DNA of 64,000 bases from Botrytis cinerea B05.10 (GCF_000143535.2 NC_037314.1:1612001-1676000); one strand, 5' to 3'. Counted from the first letter of the stretch, positions 37,297 through 50,621 are shown. Translations and numbers: made by a program. Notes: generated from the letters alone by a model not told the origin.

Positions 37297-39471
37297 TTAT
37301 TCTTCGATGATCCCCTCCAAAATCTGTTTCTTCAAGTCGCTAAGACGCTCATGCATTGCGAGAAGTTTCTCTTCCTCTGAGGGATTCTTGACCTTCGATG
37401 TTGCCAATTCATTATGAAGTTTGAGGTAGATAGGGTAAAATCTCTTGTAGTTTTCGGCCAAGTCCAATACACCAGGTCTCAGCCGGCGGGTACTATCGGT
37501 GGATGAGACTGACGAGGCAACACTGGATGACTTCTGATGACGTTTGTGAATAGGCGATCGATTGTTGCGAGTGCTGGACAAAGTGTGATGATTGGCAGGA
37601 GAAGTAGATGTCGATGATCGACTGCCAGAAGATGTATGTCCAAAATCTGATGCATTAGTCGGTGGCGAGGAAGCCAAAGGTGATGATTTCTGTGGGGAGT
37701 TTGCTTTGCCTTTGAAGGAATTCGAAGATGAAGTCGTAGAATTGGAGCTTGGGCGAGATGATTGGCTAGCATCTGAGACTCGGTGTGAATTGGCAGTTTC
37801 CTTCTTTATCTTCTTACTCAGAGGTAAGCTCGAATCGCTGGAATCCATTTCTTCGTTGCGACCCCGTTTGCTGTTGGCATTTTCCTTCTTGACTGGGGCC
37901 TTGGTAACTTGAGGCTTCTTGATTGGAACTTCCTCGTCGTCAGATTCGACAACATATTGGGAAGAGAGAGGCTTTGCCGCTGATGCTTTTGGCTTTTCAG
38001 CTTCCTTTTTTACGGCCTTCGACTTCATGGTGGCTGCTGCTGTTTTTGGAGGATTCTTGGAAAGTAATCTTTTGGCCTGAGCTTCTTTTTCACTGAGTTT
38101 TTTGGGCTTAGTGGCTGGTGGCCCTGAAGCTGATCTGGTTGTAGCCTCCGCCTTCACCTTGGATGTCATTTTATCGCCAAATACATCTTCCTCGTCGTTG
38201 GACTTTAATTTTGCGGCAGCCCCATTGGTGATTGAAGCCTGTACCTTACTAAGGGACTTTCCAGTACCTCGCTCCGATTTGGGCAAGAGCTTCTCCCACT
38301 CAGGTTCCGATAACCCCAACCTCATCTTATCGAAAATCTTAACCGCGTTGTCAATTGCTCTCTGACGTTCGGCGTCGCTTCCGTACTTGAAGCTGAATAC
38401 GTCGAGCTCTTTGTAGTAATTTTTGCGGAGTTCCCATTTTCCAGTCGATGTATTGAGATCTCCCACCTTCGCAATTGCCTGCTTGAGGTCATCTTTCGGA
38501 CCAGGGATTCGATTGTTAAGTTCCTTCTCAGACATTGGTTCGAGGGCCAGTAGATGGACTACAGGCTTCCTACTGCTCTTGGCATTCTCGGCTTGTTGCT
38601 GGGAAAGAGACTTAGTCGCACCTAGAGCTGGACTTCCCAATCCAGAAAGGGCGGGACTGACTGGCATCGACTTGGTTGCATCGTTTCCGAGTCCCTTGCC
38701 CAAAAACTTCGATTTGCTCGTGACCTTGGAAGCACCTCGTTTTCCAGGGATTTGATTGATGATTTTTGTACTATTGAAATTAGTTTCCTAGTTCGCTTGC
38801 AGCAATCCAGTTACTACTCACGTATTCCCATCTTTCTTCGCTTGAGCTGTGGCCATCGATTCCCTCAGAGTTTCCAACGCTGTATCCTCGCCTGTATTTG
38901 TCGAAGCAGGCTTCTTACTCGTCTTCAGATTACCCGCCTTGTAACGAGGTTGCGCACCTGGCCCCAATAACTTCTTATTGGCGATGGTAAGCTCACTGAG
39001 CACCTGTGATTTCGACATGTTCGAGTTGTCCGAGTCCGTATCATTGGAATTCGCAGTCTGGAATACTTCGTATTGAAATGGGTCGTGGTAAGTGGAAAGG
39101 ATGTGAGATTTGTTGCCATATATCAGATTCTAGTTTGCAGAAAAGAAAATCAATCAGTAATTGTTTCGGTTCATACAATCAAGCAAAATGCTATTGCTAT
39201 TATACTCAAACATGAACAATTGGTGCCGTACGCTGGAAACGTTCGGCTACCAAAAATCATTGAAGCCATGGGGAGCAGGATCTCTTACGGGATGTCCACC
39301 CAATGACAATTCTATTGGTTTGTTATTCTGATAACATTTGATCATGTCCTCGATCATTGCATTGCTCAAAGTCAAGCCAATAGCAGGTGTAACATTTGTG
39401 GCAGACTTGTTGGAGGGTGGATTACTCTCCAGCCTCAAGCCGGCTTGGGGTATATCTAACGATGGAGACAT
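37297..39471 (-). CDS. ELL-like RNA polymerase II elongation factor
   Basis: Three exons (39289-39471, 38822-39129, 37297-38770) across introns of 159 nt (39130-39288) and 51 nt (38771-38821) give 654 aa. The first exon was found by continuity: IELSLGGHP joins to NLIYGNKSHILSTYHDPF. The ELL region then includes VVHLLALEPMSEKELNNRI and WELRKNYYKELDVFSF. The middle is Lys/Ser-rich and disordered. The C-terminus (LDLAENYKRFYPIYLKLH to LKKQILEGII) resembles the occludin-homology helical hairpin that ends ELL proteins. ELL increases the elongation rate of RNA polymerase II; S. pombe Ell1 works with Eaf1. It should be nuclear. Family assignment rests on remembered patterns, not alignment. Confidence 0.8.
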
Positions 39472-42400
39472 CTTGTGGATTTGACTGAACGGCTCGGGTT
39501 GAGATAGCAAAAGGGTTTTGGTTGTGTGGTCGTACGATTCTGAGGTTATAAAGCGTTCGTTCTCTCTCGTTCTGCTGGCTCTGGCCAGGGATCGCTCTTA
39601 AATGAGGTTCAGCATGAAGTCGAATCACAAGTTCATCTACCAGCGAAAAGGGTGAATGATTATGATTTCATAGGTAATAAAAGTTGACCACTCTGAATCT
39701 TTAAACAATTTGCAATGAATGATTCGAAATTCGATCACATATAGAATAGAGCAGCAACAATGATCTGGTATGAATGAATCAACCTTACAATCAATTAAGT
39801 GATGAAGTTAGAAGAAGAGTGAAGTCGTAGGAATCTCTACGGTATGGAAGTTCGGAGAGACATGAACAGCCCTTTGTGTTGGAGAAGCTAAACTGGGTCT
39901 GGCTGGGCTGGGTTATGGGCTTGTATGGGTATTTAGAATAACTCGCCTCCACCTCAGATCATTTTTTGATTCGCTGTAACGTGCACAAGATGCACAAACT
40001 AAATTTACTAAGGATGATTCGGAAAAGCGTGGATATGTTTGTGTGGGTGTTTGGGTTGTCTGAACAATGTGAGACCCTCTTTTTAGATTTATTTGGAAAG
40101 TAAGAAAAGTATCACCCAAGTGCCTAGATAAAGAGAATACCAATACTGGATCGTATTGTGTGATTTCTCATATATTTAGATGGAGAAAAAACGAAGAAAG
40201 GGTAGAGCTAGAAAGGAGAAAGGGGAAGAACAACAAAAGAATTATATGAATCTCCTACCGCTCTTTCAGCAAGAGCATGCTATTATTATCATTCATCGTT
40301 GCTGTTATCGTTATGCAAGTTCTTGCTGGCGGGCTGGTTGGCTGGCTGGCTGGCTTGCTTGCTTTCTTCTCAGGTCATTCAGAAGGTATTTAAGTCACTC
40401 TCGATAGTCAGTCATTCTTCCTCTCTCTACGCTACCTTTCCTAGTACTTCCGTACATGATTCTCCCGTACGATTCACCGACTGGGGTTCTTGGTTGCAGC
40501 ATGAGCAGGGATATCATCTAGGTGTTGAAAGTCATTTAGTAAGGATGCATCGTATATCACCGATATGATTATGATATAGGTAGGTATAGTCGGGGCGTCT
40601 TCTTAGTCTTTCTTCTTGGTCTTTTGGTACATACGACATACCGTGAATTGTACACCGAATCTTGTGCTACCTCGTTCATTTCAAGTGATATTCTCATAGG
40701 GCGAACATCAAACCACTCTCGTGATTGAAGAACGCCTGTTGGTGGCAAAAACAGGGTAACACACTGAACCATGAAACCAAACTTTATTAATATAAAGTTT
40801 TCGATAATCCTATTCAGTATTACTTTTTTCCTCTTTTGGTACAACAGAAATGAGAGAATGAAGCTACCTACGTGCCTATCTACTATGTATATATACCTGG
40901 GTACCTTTCAAATCACACCTTCGAAACTCAAGTCTTCCACCTATTCAGATTGCATGTTGCCTTTAGTTCAAGATTACAATGCTCCACTCTTGTTGTGGTG
41001 TCTTTGCGGGTGTCTATCTCCCTACAACATCCGTGAATCTTTGAGTCTCTCATACCTTCGGGCGTTATCTACATTGACCCATCTTTCTTACAAGCTCTCA
41101 GCCCTCTTTTCTCGAATTAGGTACGAACTGTATGTATAGAGACGGCTTGAACATGATATACTTGTTTCAAGAAGAGCCCAAAAGAGATTACCAAGAGCTT
41201 CAGAGATCCCGCTGACTGGCATTTCTCAAAAACCGTGAGATCTTGTACCGAATTCTACGATTATGCTTACTGTGTCAGGCCAAGAACAACGAACACAGCC
41301 CTCAGCTCTTCTTTTTTTCGAGTACATACCTGGGACTTATTTTAAGTTAGGGCAGCCATCTTCAAATCGTTTGCACTGACTGCACTACACTGTACCTGAC
41401 TTGAACGATTCGCATTCAAGGATTCTAGATCCCTAGATCCCAAATGTCGTTGGCTCTTAACAGGGATAGTTTGGATGATTCTGTGATATTCACCTGTGAA
41501 GATCAAACCTCCGGAATATGCAATGAGATTGCCTGGGCGTGTAGTTCCATTTCTGATTTGAAATCTTATAATATCCATGAAGTTGGACGAATATATTAAT
41601 TAGTCTTATTACATTATTCCTCTCGAACATTAACGTTCTGGTGTGGAAATCGACTTTTTTTCCCTTTCAAGGCCCGAGTTCTTCAAAATACAAGGTTTGG
41701 CAAATCCATCTAAGACAAGGAAGGGATTGGATTCTCCCGATTCGTTCGCAATGGCTTTTTGCTCCCAGGCCTGCCTGTTATTGGACCTGCTGAACAACCG
41801 TCGCAGACAACGAGACGATTTAGATGGCGACTCCGATCCTTTATTTTACCTCCACTTCACAACCTATAAATGCCGCTTCAATTTGAATGCCCCAGGAAAA
41901 TTCCCTCTAGAAATCCCCGGATGATCATGCCCAGAAAGGTTTCAAATGGAGAACATTTGGTGTTGGTGCTACCTGGACCATTTTCGGGCACCTCGTTGGC
42001 ATTTTTGAACTAACGTTACACTAAGAAACAAGTAAGGCAGTGAAAGATGCACCATCGATGCATTTGTCAACTATGAACTAGATTCAATATTTCCGTCGGG
42101 TAATTCTGATAAGAGTATAGTTATATCTGTAAATGCGCGTGGCATAAATCGAGAGCGTTCCTGTATTCGTACCTACAGATGCAAATTCGCTACTCGACCC
42201 TTTTTTTCAAGCATGCAGCAGAATTACCCCTTCATTTACACTTTCCGTAGCGACGACAGTACTGGTTTCACAGAACTATGGGTTGTTCGGCATTAAGTTC
42301 GAATAATTAAATGCTCACAAGGTCTTGTACTTCGGGACAATTATATTAAACTGTTAAATAATGCAGCAACATTTTCTCCATCTCGGCGTCACGTCACATC

Positions 42401-45400
42401 CCGAGAAGAATAGTCAATCCGAACTTCTCATCTGAGGATGAATGAGGGGTAGAATATCGTCAGCCGTCTACTGTACTTGATCTTAGTGTCAAGATTTTCA
42501 ATGCCCCCGGTAGCTGCAGCACATCACGAGTGAATCGGAAATCTAAACCAGTCGAATTCATTACTTTCCAACCTTCCCTTTACCTTTGGCTCAGCCAACA
42601 ATTTATCGGTCTTCCATTTTCTCGTTTATATCGGTTTTCCTTCGTCATGCTCACTCGAAACTCCATTGGGTGAAATTATCCAAAACTTACGGTCGTACAA
42701 CTTGATTTCTTTCTCAATCTTCTAGTGCGAGTGGTATACCAATTCCTGATGAATCACTAATTAATGAATCAAAAACAATTCGCCCAAATCTCACACCGTC
42801 ACCTCTTTGGGCAATATTCATCATCATACGTTCCCATATGCAAGAGAACATTCTTTCGCGCTATGCGGTGTCACCCACACTATATTCGTCAGCAGGATGC
42901 CCTACAGCTGGCTGGGGGCTGGATAACCCAAAGTCTCTCTCCGTCCGGTTTTGATACCTTATCGATCCGAACTTACGGTTACCCAACACCTCTTCGTCGT
43001 CTCGCCCATGCTTCAATAGCAAAATCTACAACAGTATAATATGATAGAATCCATCCGTTCATCAATTCATCAGCAATCGCTTCTATATCCGCTCAGCCAG
43101 TCTCCAAAACTCAATTCTTTATTAGATCCCTGTCTGTCCTCCTCCTAACCCATGCTCCCAAGCCTCGGCCCGTCATACCTTGTTCGATTTAGTGAACCTC
43201 GCAAAAGACTAAAATCCCATTCTCTCTGCAAGAGCGCGTGGAGAAAATGAGTAGCTTGAGTGGTCTGGGTGGGAAATGTACGCTCCAAGATATCCGTAGC
43301 ACCGTCAACTGGCTATTAGGCATATTTTATTTCCTTTTAAGGGTTCATCTTGCTAGGGTTTTCACCACCATAAGTGGGGTACGATCAAATCTCGATTGGT
43401 GTTTATCTTCTCTCACTGATCTAAAAAGGCCAATAACCACTCTTGTACTATGGTATTGGTGCTACAGAGGTTGTACAAGTTGTGTTGTGGATATCTTTCA
43501 GCAAATGGTTCTGATTTGGTCACTTGGGATATTTATTGAAGTTATATACTTTTCACATTTATGGGAGCATGAGACATCATTATCATCGCACATCACTTAG
43601 ACTCAGTTCGATGAGTTTTGGGTTCCGGGAAAGCAAGCCCGGGAAACCTTGCCTTAAGAGATATTAGACGATCCTTCGGGAGAAGAGGGGCTTGGAAAAG
43701 TATTAAAGTATGGCTGACGTGCCTTCGTTCCTGAATATCCGTGGCTATTTCTGGTATGACAGCTGCAGATTATTACCTGAATTCATCTTCCCTCCCAGTG
43801 TATCTCGCTCGCCTCAAGATCTTCGCTTTCGTCTGGCCGGGAAACATGCCAAGTAAATCTATAAGTCACGAATGTAAATGTGGTTGCACAGGAAGGATTG
43901 GAGGAATGAAACGAGATGAGAGTCGAGACGAAACCCTTTTGGAAATGAAACGAAATAAAGGATCAATCGATCTTTGTCTGTTTTGATGATTGCTCAGACG
44001 TTTTGGAAATCTTTCGCAATTTCGTAATCTTAACTCTTCACTTAGTCGATTGAAATTCCGACTTTTCTTTTTCATTTGGCTATCTACGTACGAGCTGTAT
44101 AGCGTTTTGTTTGACCGGTCATGAATGGATTATGTTTTAAACTCTATCTTTTGTTTTTCCTAATCTTCAAAGAAGTGATGGGCTGAAATGGAGTCGATCA
44201 TTGCCTCGGGTGTAACAATTTTGGAGCAGCTGGATAGCTGCATACAAAACATAAACAAGTAGGTACAAGTGACTACTGCACGTCACGTTTGATTTACACC
44301 ACGTGCGACGGATACGTACTTTCTGTAAGTGACCAAGTTTTCGAAGAAGAGGAAAAGAAGGAAAGAAGGCAGGAAAACTGGAACTTTCGAAATGTTATCC
44401 GTTTGTTAAGTTTCTGTTATTCGGTGGCGTGAGATTGTGGTAGCGGTAGGACCCCCTCGCAATTTATCGGTGGCATCCCCAGATATGTGAGAAAGTGCGG
44501 GGTGAAGGATGAATGGATGATTTCAGGTAGGAGTTGCTGTAATGGTGCATGCCAACAGAAAAGTCTTGCGGGAACACCAAGTGCCTCATTTCTTTTGTGG
44601 GCTGTCAAGTGATAATTTTTCACATAAATCGGATTCCCTGCAAATAAGTTTGCAAGAGATTCGCTGTACTAGCTCTGATTGCTATTATCACGCTTTGTGG
44701 AGAGAGGAGCCGTGAATGATAAGGGGTGACATGCTTATGCTTTGTCAAAGACATCAGATCAACCTGTTTGGTCTCACATATATCGACGTTGGAATAGATG
44801 CCATGCTTACGAGAAGGGATGATTGAAAAGTTTTCAATACCAAGTCTGCCATGCCACTGCTATTTCTTCCGTTGAAAGTAGCAGACAGAAGTGCAACAGG
44901 CATCTTTTCTCTTTGCCTTAGTCTTAGCAGAACTATCTTACATTCGCTTCAATACCATCCCCATTCATATATGTACGTAGCCGTATAACAATACTCTTTA
45001 TTCTTGTATTAGCCACTGCAGCAGGTACCAAGAGCGTTTGATGGGTAACTCCAAGGTCTCTGAGATCCCCTATCTGGGTTATTGTTACCATTATCTCTCT
45101 GCTGGTACTGTTGCTACGGGATGAAAACTAACGTCAGATCTTTTTTTAATGCCAGTTAGTCTTCAATTACATGCCTCATTCTCTCGTATGTGGGATATCC
45201 AATATTAATCACGAGTTAGAGTGAAATCAAATCCGTTGTCTGAATGTAGTTCCCTTCAGGTTCAAATCAGTTCTGTATTGACACTTTTTATGTAAGCAAT
45301 GATATCATAACTCGGAGCACTCCTCCAGCACATCGGCAATCCAACTTCAATAAAGAACTAATCCGAATCTTTGAACAATTGACATACATCGCTCCTTATG

Positions 45401-45641
45401 TTCTCAAATTGAAACTGGAAGTTTTGTTAATGTCTCGGTCTTTGATCGAATCTCTACAGTTGATTGTTCCTGGTTCAATGGTGTCAGTCATTCCAGAATC
45501 ACAACGTCATGGACCTGAGACTAGTGCATACACCACTCATCAACACTCCAACTCTGATAAGTTCTTCTCTTTTGTTTGACAATTTTCATATTTCAATTCA
45601 ATCGAATTTGTACATTAAATTTACTTATCTGTGCCATTTAT
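39472..45641. other. 6.2-kb gene-poor intergenic region
   Basis: Between the divergent ELL-like (-) and DUF2237 (+) genes no convincing conserved gene exists. It holds a short GGCT/TGCT repeat (about 40326-40372), pyrimidine-rich stretches and numerous short frames. One open frame with membrane-like content is listed separately (43247). The size suggests large regulatory regions, non-coding transcripts or decayed sequence. Confidence 0.4.
43247..43600 (+). CDS. Possible orphan membrane protein (weak)
   Basis: An uninterrupted frame of 117 aa from ATG 43247 (MSSLSGLGGKCTLQDI). It contains a hydrophobic segment at about residues 20-40 (WLLGIFYFLLRVHL) and a longer Cys/Trp-rich hydrophobic region from about 65 to 108. 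No homologue, domain or regulatory signal is recognised. A frame of this length can arise by chance in 6 kb of DNA, so I report it only as a candidate. Confidence 0.2.
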   Translation: MSSLSGLGGKCTLQDIRSTVNWLLGIFYFLLRVHLARVFTTISGVRSNLDWCLSSLTDLKRPITTLVLWYWCYRGCTSCVVDIFQQMVLIWSLGIFIEVIYFSHLWEHETSLSSHIT

Positions 45642-46589
45642 ATGCATTCTGTTTCAATAACGCGTCGTCAAATCTTCCGAAGTCCAGTCCTTTCTAATCT
45701 CAAGACATATTCTACCACTAGAGTCAAAATGGCGAATGAAGGACGATCAGATAGCTTTGGAAAGGCTCATAAATCACTCAATGGTATGCCGAGATAGCTT
45801 CAAATCATCATTTAGAAGGAAGAGGCAGGTACTAACCGGAGATAATAACAAAAATAGTATTCAATAAGCCTCTCGGTCAATTTGCGAAAGGAACTGGATT
45901 TTACAGAAATGGACAGTGTGATGTCGGTCCAGAGGATACTGGAAACCATTCTGTTGCCGGTATGTCTCCATTTCTTTCATGCGCCCTCCCTTTCATCAAT
46001 AGATACAACTAATGCATCCCAAAGCAACTGTGACAGACAGCTTCCTTGATTTCTCCGCGTCCCGTGGCAACAATCTTCGCGGTATTGGCTTGACTGGAGG
46101 AAAGAAATGGTGTCTATGTGCCAGTCGTTGGAAAGAAGCAATGGAAGCAGCGAAAAATTCTAAAGACGAGAATTTAGTACCCAAGGTGCATTTGCATGCT
46201 ACCCATGAGAGAGCTTTGTAAGTTTCCCTGTTCATGCTTGCCATCTCAATTTCGAAATCACCATGGCAGCGATATCCTCGTTCTCTCTTGCTAGGATAAT
46301 TCCGCCGGGTCAAATTTGATGAAAACGGGAAATATGTGGTGGGAGATCGATTATCAGATCAGAAGCGAAGGACTTAATGACTCAAGAAGACAAACTAACC
46401 AAAATCAGAGATGCAATCTCACTAGAAGATCTGAAGAAATATGCCGCGGAGCCAGAAGCAGCGAATGCCAGCACGGTACCCCAGAGTCGAAAGGGAAATA
46501 ATTTGCCAGGGGGTGTTCCAACTAAGGAGAGGACAGAGCTTGCGGGGACTGATGAAATGACTGGGAGTCGGCAGAGAGGCAACTATTAA
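45642..46589 (+). CDS. DUF2237 family protein, probably mitochondrial
   Basis: Four exons (45642-45783, 45858-45959, 46025-46217, 46409-46589) give 205 aa. The DUF2237 core is clear: GTGFYRNGQCDVGPEDTGNH, TDSFLDFSASRGNNL, KKWCLCASRWKEAM, and LHATHERAL-DAISLEDLKKYA across the last intron. The biochemical role of the family is unknown; the conserved Cys residues (QCD, WCLCASRW) suggest a metal or redox site. I chose ATG 45642 over in-frame ATG 45729 because the 29 extra residues (MHSVSITRRQIFRSPVLSNL then KTYSTTRVK) look like a mitochondrial presequence. Bacterial homologues begin near the later ATG. The tail after the core is Glu/Gly-rich and fungal-specific. Confidence 0.85.
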
Positions 46590-47685
46590 GCTTAGGATAC
46601 TTATGAAAGATGATGTGAGATTGATCGGAAGAAAAATGTGGCAACTGGATGATCATTGCTTTTGCGGGACTGGCTCGAATCCACGAGATGATGTGCAATC
46701 GCCGTTGAATTCCCAAGAGGGTGAAGTTCCACAGTTTTGTCTCATCTCGGGAAAACATGCTCTACTATTGCTCGAGTTGAGCTAGAATTTAATGGGTGTG
46801 ATAATTTTCATAGTAGCATCATATAAGCAGTTGTGTATTCATTTAAATTCCTATTGTACCATACAAGTTGTGAATTGTATAAGATTACATCTCAATTGAT
46901 AGCCAACGTGTGTGCTAGTGAACTTTATGGGCGGACAATCAACATTCCTGATAATAAATTGACTATGAAGTTGAGTGTTCCGACGATATTATTTCGAAGC
47001 GTTCATTGCGAATCTCAATATTGACAACTGAATCGTCTAGCTATCGAATGAGAGAGGGGGTCGATGAATGTTATCCGATACAATCCAAACTACCCTCTAT
47101 AATCATGAATGTATACCCCTACTGAATTCTACAAACTCAGTGGTAGAGAAATAGAATGATATAGGTGTACAGATCTCCATATCTTTGATGTTGTGTGCAA
47201 GTGACTGATGCAAAGTCTGAATAATATGATATCGAATGCTCCTGCTGCGATGTGAAGATTTTGGCGAGGATGATTAAACGAAAGAATGAATCCCACGGGT
47301 TTACAAAGCTTGAAATGTAGAAATTTGGTGTATTATTCAAAGGGAGGTAAACCTTTCGCCGGCCCCCTCTGGACCGTACATTTTTGTTTGCTCCTTTGCC
47401 CCTTTAGATATTACGTACTCTCATTATATTGTGAATGAGTTTCTCACATATAGGATAAATTTGCGACATATGTAATCAAGTGCATGGTCAGTGCAAGCGT
47501 ATTTTCGTGATTCACTTCTCCTATATCGGTTATCTGAATGTATCTTTAAAATTCCAATGATTCTCTGAATAATAAGATGGAGTAGCAGCTACACAGACGC
47601 AGCTTATGGGACCTATATAGTCTGCTCTCTATTCCAATAAGGACATCAAGCTCATCTGGCATGCTCTACTAATTTACACAAACAT
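46590..47685. other. Intergenic region
   Basis: The 3' flank of the DUF2237 gene and promoter of the RNase III-like gene. I see no other feature; open frames are short and unconvincing. Confidence 0.4.
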
Positions 47686-48845
47686 ATGTCAATACTTCAA
47701 ACGCCTGACACGATTAGAAACTATCGCACTCAAATGCCACAGTCAACAGATTTCCGATCCTATCAAGACACCTCGGAAGATTTCAACACAAACATGCTCC
47801 AACCCGAAGAATGGAAAGGTCATGGAGAGGATGCGGGAGTAGCTAACCCCTTCCATGACGTCTATCAAGAAAACATTCACCCACACTCTCACCAATTCCA
47901 AGCTAGCGGCCCCCCTTCCGGACCACCTAGTATCAGCAGCTCTAAGTACTCCACAAAGTCTCGCTCCGACCTTAGTTGCTTACCTCCTCCTCCCCTAAAC
48001 CCTCCTACTCCATCCTACAAGCATCGCGATCAACAGGCAAACGCTAGTTCCACAAAAGCAACCACCTTCTCTCTTTACCCAACCAACCACATTCTCCCCC
48101 CAGCTTCTCCCTCTCCCTCTTATAAATCTCGCGACCCAATCCTCAACACCATTTCAGCATCTACCTCTGTTAGTACCACTTTCACAAACTCAACAAACCG
48201 CATCATCCGCCTCCCTCCTCGTGGCGTTTCCCACTTCAACCCCGCCACCAACAAAAATTGGCTTCAAATCCTACAGTCCTTCCTCTCTTATACCTTTAAT
48301 AATCCCGATATTCTCGAGGAGGCACTCGAAACCCCTAAGAATGGCGTAACGTGTGTTGGAAAAAGTATGCGAATCTGTTTGGATGGCAATGAAGGACTAG
48401 CGAAATTAGGTGAGACTGCCATCAGATTGGTGATGAGGGAACAGTTTTATTTGTTTAGTATTCCTGAAGGTATGTCTACTCTTCTTTGATTTCACAGTGT
48501 TATCTTCGGCAACATAGCGATGGGTCAGCCAGAAACACACTAGCCTAACTTCTACAAATAGTGCAAGCCTCTCAAATACTAAACCGTATCCTCTCCCGCG
48601 TCTCCCTCTCTGCTTACCCAACTATAGCATCATGTATTCGTCCCCAGCCCAGCATCCCAATGTCTTTCCGTAATATCATAGAACTCGTCAAAGAGGATAC
48701 GCGAGAAGATAACACCCGTATTATTAGCAGAGCAGTCAGGGCGGTAATTGGGGCTGTATACTTAGATGGTGGAATTGAGAGTGCGAAGAAGATAATGGAG
48801 AATTTGCAGATGGGAATCAAATTGCCACCGGGAAGTAAGAGGTAA
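47686..48845 (+). CDS. Catalytically dead RNase III-fold protein
   Basis: Two exons, 47686-48469 and 48562-48845, across a 92-nt intron (48470-48561) give 355 aa. Residues 1-185 are Pro/Ser/Thr-rich and disordered. From about 195 an RNase III fold appears: SFLSYTFNNPDILEEALETP, then the signature at 235-243 (NEGLAKLGE) and RAVRAVIGAVYLDGG at 318-332. Active enzymes have NERLEFLGD and ADxxEA: here the second Glu is Ala 239, the Asp is Glu 243, and the second pair is Arg 318 and Arg 321. Cleavage is therefore very unlikely. No double-stranded RNA-binding domain follows. Dead RNase III folds serve as structural parts of mitochondrial ribosomes (mL44, mL57), but no presequence is evident. Function unknown. 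Confidence 0.8.
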
Positions 48846-50621
48846 GATAGGGATGGGTGGGGATGATGTGCGGGTGCTTGGGTGGTGTGGTGGATGATAT
48901 TGGTAGCTTCAGATCTTGCTTGTATGGTAGTTAAGCGACAGAATTTCAATTATCTATGTCCAGATCCATGCGAACTCTTTGAAGACCAAAATTGATGAGT
49001 GCAAATCTTTCACACAATTATGTTGCCCCTAAAATCAACAATTCTATGAACTTTCAAATTTTAAACAGCATAGCGCCACGAGTCTCTCATCGTCCACTTA
49101 TGTTCTGAAATGCGTTGATGTAATATTATGTTATGTTGGCTATGAATTTGGTAAATTTGACATGAAAACGGCTAGTTCGGACATGTGCCGACAATATTTT
49201 ATTTCGCAAAGAAATCAATAAGAATCTTGATCAAGACTTAATTACACGTTCGAGAATCGAAATTTCCTGCCAATTATTGAGTTAGACATAGGTACCTATT
49301 ATACTTCTCTCAACACACTTATGTATCATTTACATAAGCAGGCTGATAACAACCACAATGTCTTGTGATGACTAAGCAGTGCTGCCTGGAACTCCAAGAA
49401 CGAAATTCACGAGTTCCAATTGATACTGTCTGAGAATACTGAAGGAGGTATGAGTGCTTAGTCATGAATAAGAATTATTATGCTACATATCATGCGGTTA
49501 TGAGAAGATAGATATTTCTATTGTTTATAATTTCACTAGACCAATGGGCCACGGCGTAGACATTCAGCGAGGGGCCCAGGAGGCCTCCCAGACCAACACG
49601 TCATATATTTAAACAATCTCATTTCCATCCAAAGCTGAATAGTATATCTTGAAATCGTTTCTTAAGTACTTGTCAACGATTATACATTTACTTTAAAGAA
49701 GAAGTGTGAACCTTGAAAATAGCACAGAGCCGATTAGCTGACACTCGACACTCCATCCATAACTTCAATCCAATAATTGGAACTTAGAACATTGTTCAAT
49801 AAACTTTGTGGAACGAATCGAACAACGAATGATTAACCTACGTTACAAGTGAATGGAAAGAGATGATATTAGCCCCTTTACACAACCTTCTACGAGGCGG
49901 GAGCAAGAAGCAAATGCCAAGTCATACGGACGGTTTGCTTTGGTTCTGATCTCCAAAGAAACGAACTTTATTGATTGGTACCAGTCTCTACAAGAGCACT
50001 TGCTATCTAATTGACGGTAACTTACTCTTCAACAGCCCAGGAACTCAAGAGCACTCGAACTGTGCACGGACCATTTTAAATACTCTCAAAAGGGTCTGAA
50101 TACACGTCAAACGACCTTTCAAAGGACTTACAGACTCGAGGAATAGAGCTCGGTGGTTTCTCGCTTCTCCGAGGATTGTACCGGTACGGGTTTAGCGGGT
50201 AGGGTCGAGGAAATCTTCCTGCATGTGCCGCAGGGAATATCTCGCCAATCAGCTTCTAGCATAATTTTCGACTCAGCACCCATAAAAGCTGCACCCCCCT
50301 CCTCATCTTGCCAACTTTCTCCTACACTCCTTCACCTACTTCCATTTCATCAAAATTCATCTCACAATAATCAGCAAATTGATTCCACGTACCCCGGACA
50401 TCCAAAGAATCTTCTAGGAATATCAACACGTGAGTAACACTTGGTACCCTCGTTCGGTTTGATCATCGCTTGATGACTCCGTCTAGGTTCGTCAGATTAC
50501 CAGCACGGTCAACACAATCCGCCAACAGCTCATCACCTTCAAGTGATTCATCAAACAAACCATCTTCAATTATCAAGTTGTCATCCGTAATCATCAATAT
50601 AAAAACGACCTAGGCAGTAAA
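48846..50621. other. Intergenic region
   Basis: About 1.8 kb containing the 3' flank of the RNase III-like gene and the promoter plus probable long 5' leader of the proline-rich orphan. A pyrimidine-rich stretch lies at about 50285-50350, usual for fungal leaders. The frame at 50153-50437 looks like leader sequence, not a gene. Confidence 0.4.

Noticed and set aside
43610..43660. GC-rich hairpin (CCGGG/CCCGGG words)
   Set aside because: The arms do not pair perfectly and no context gives it a role.
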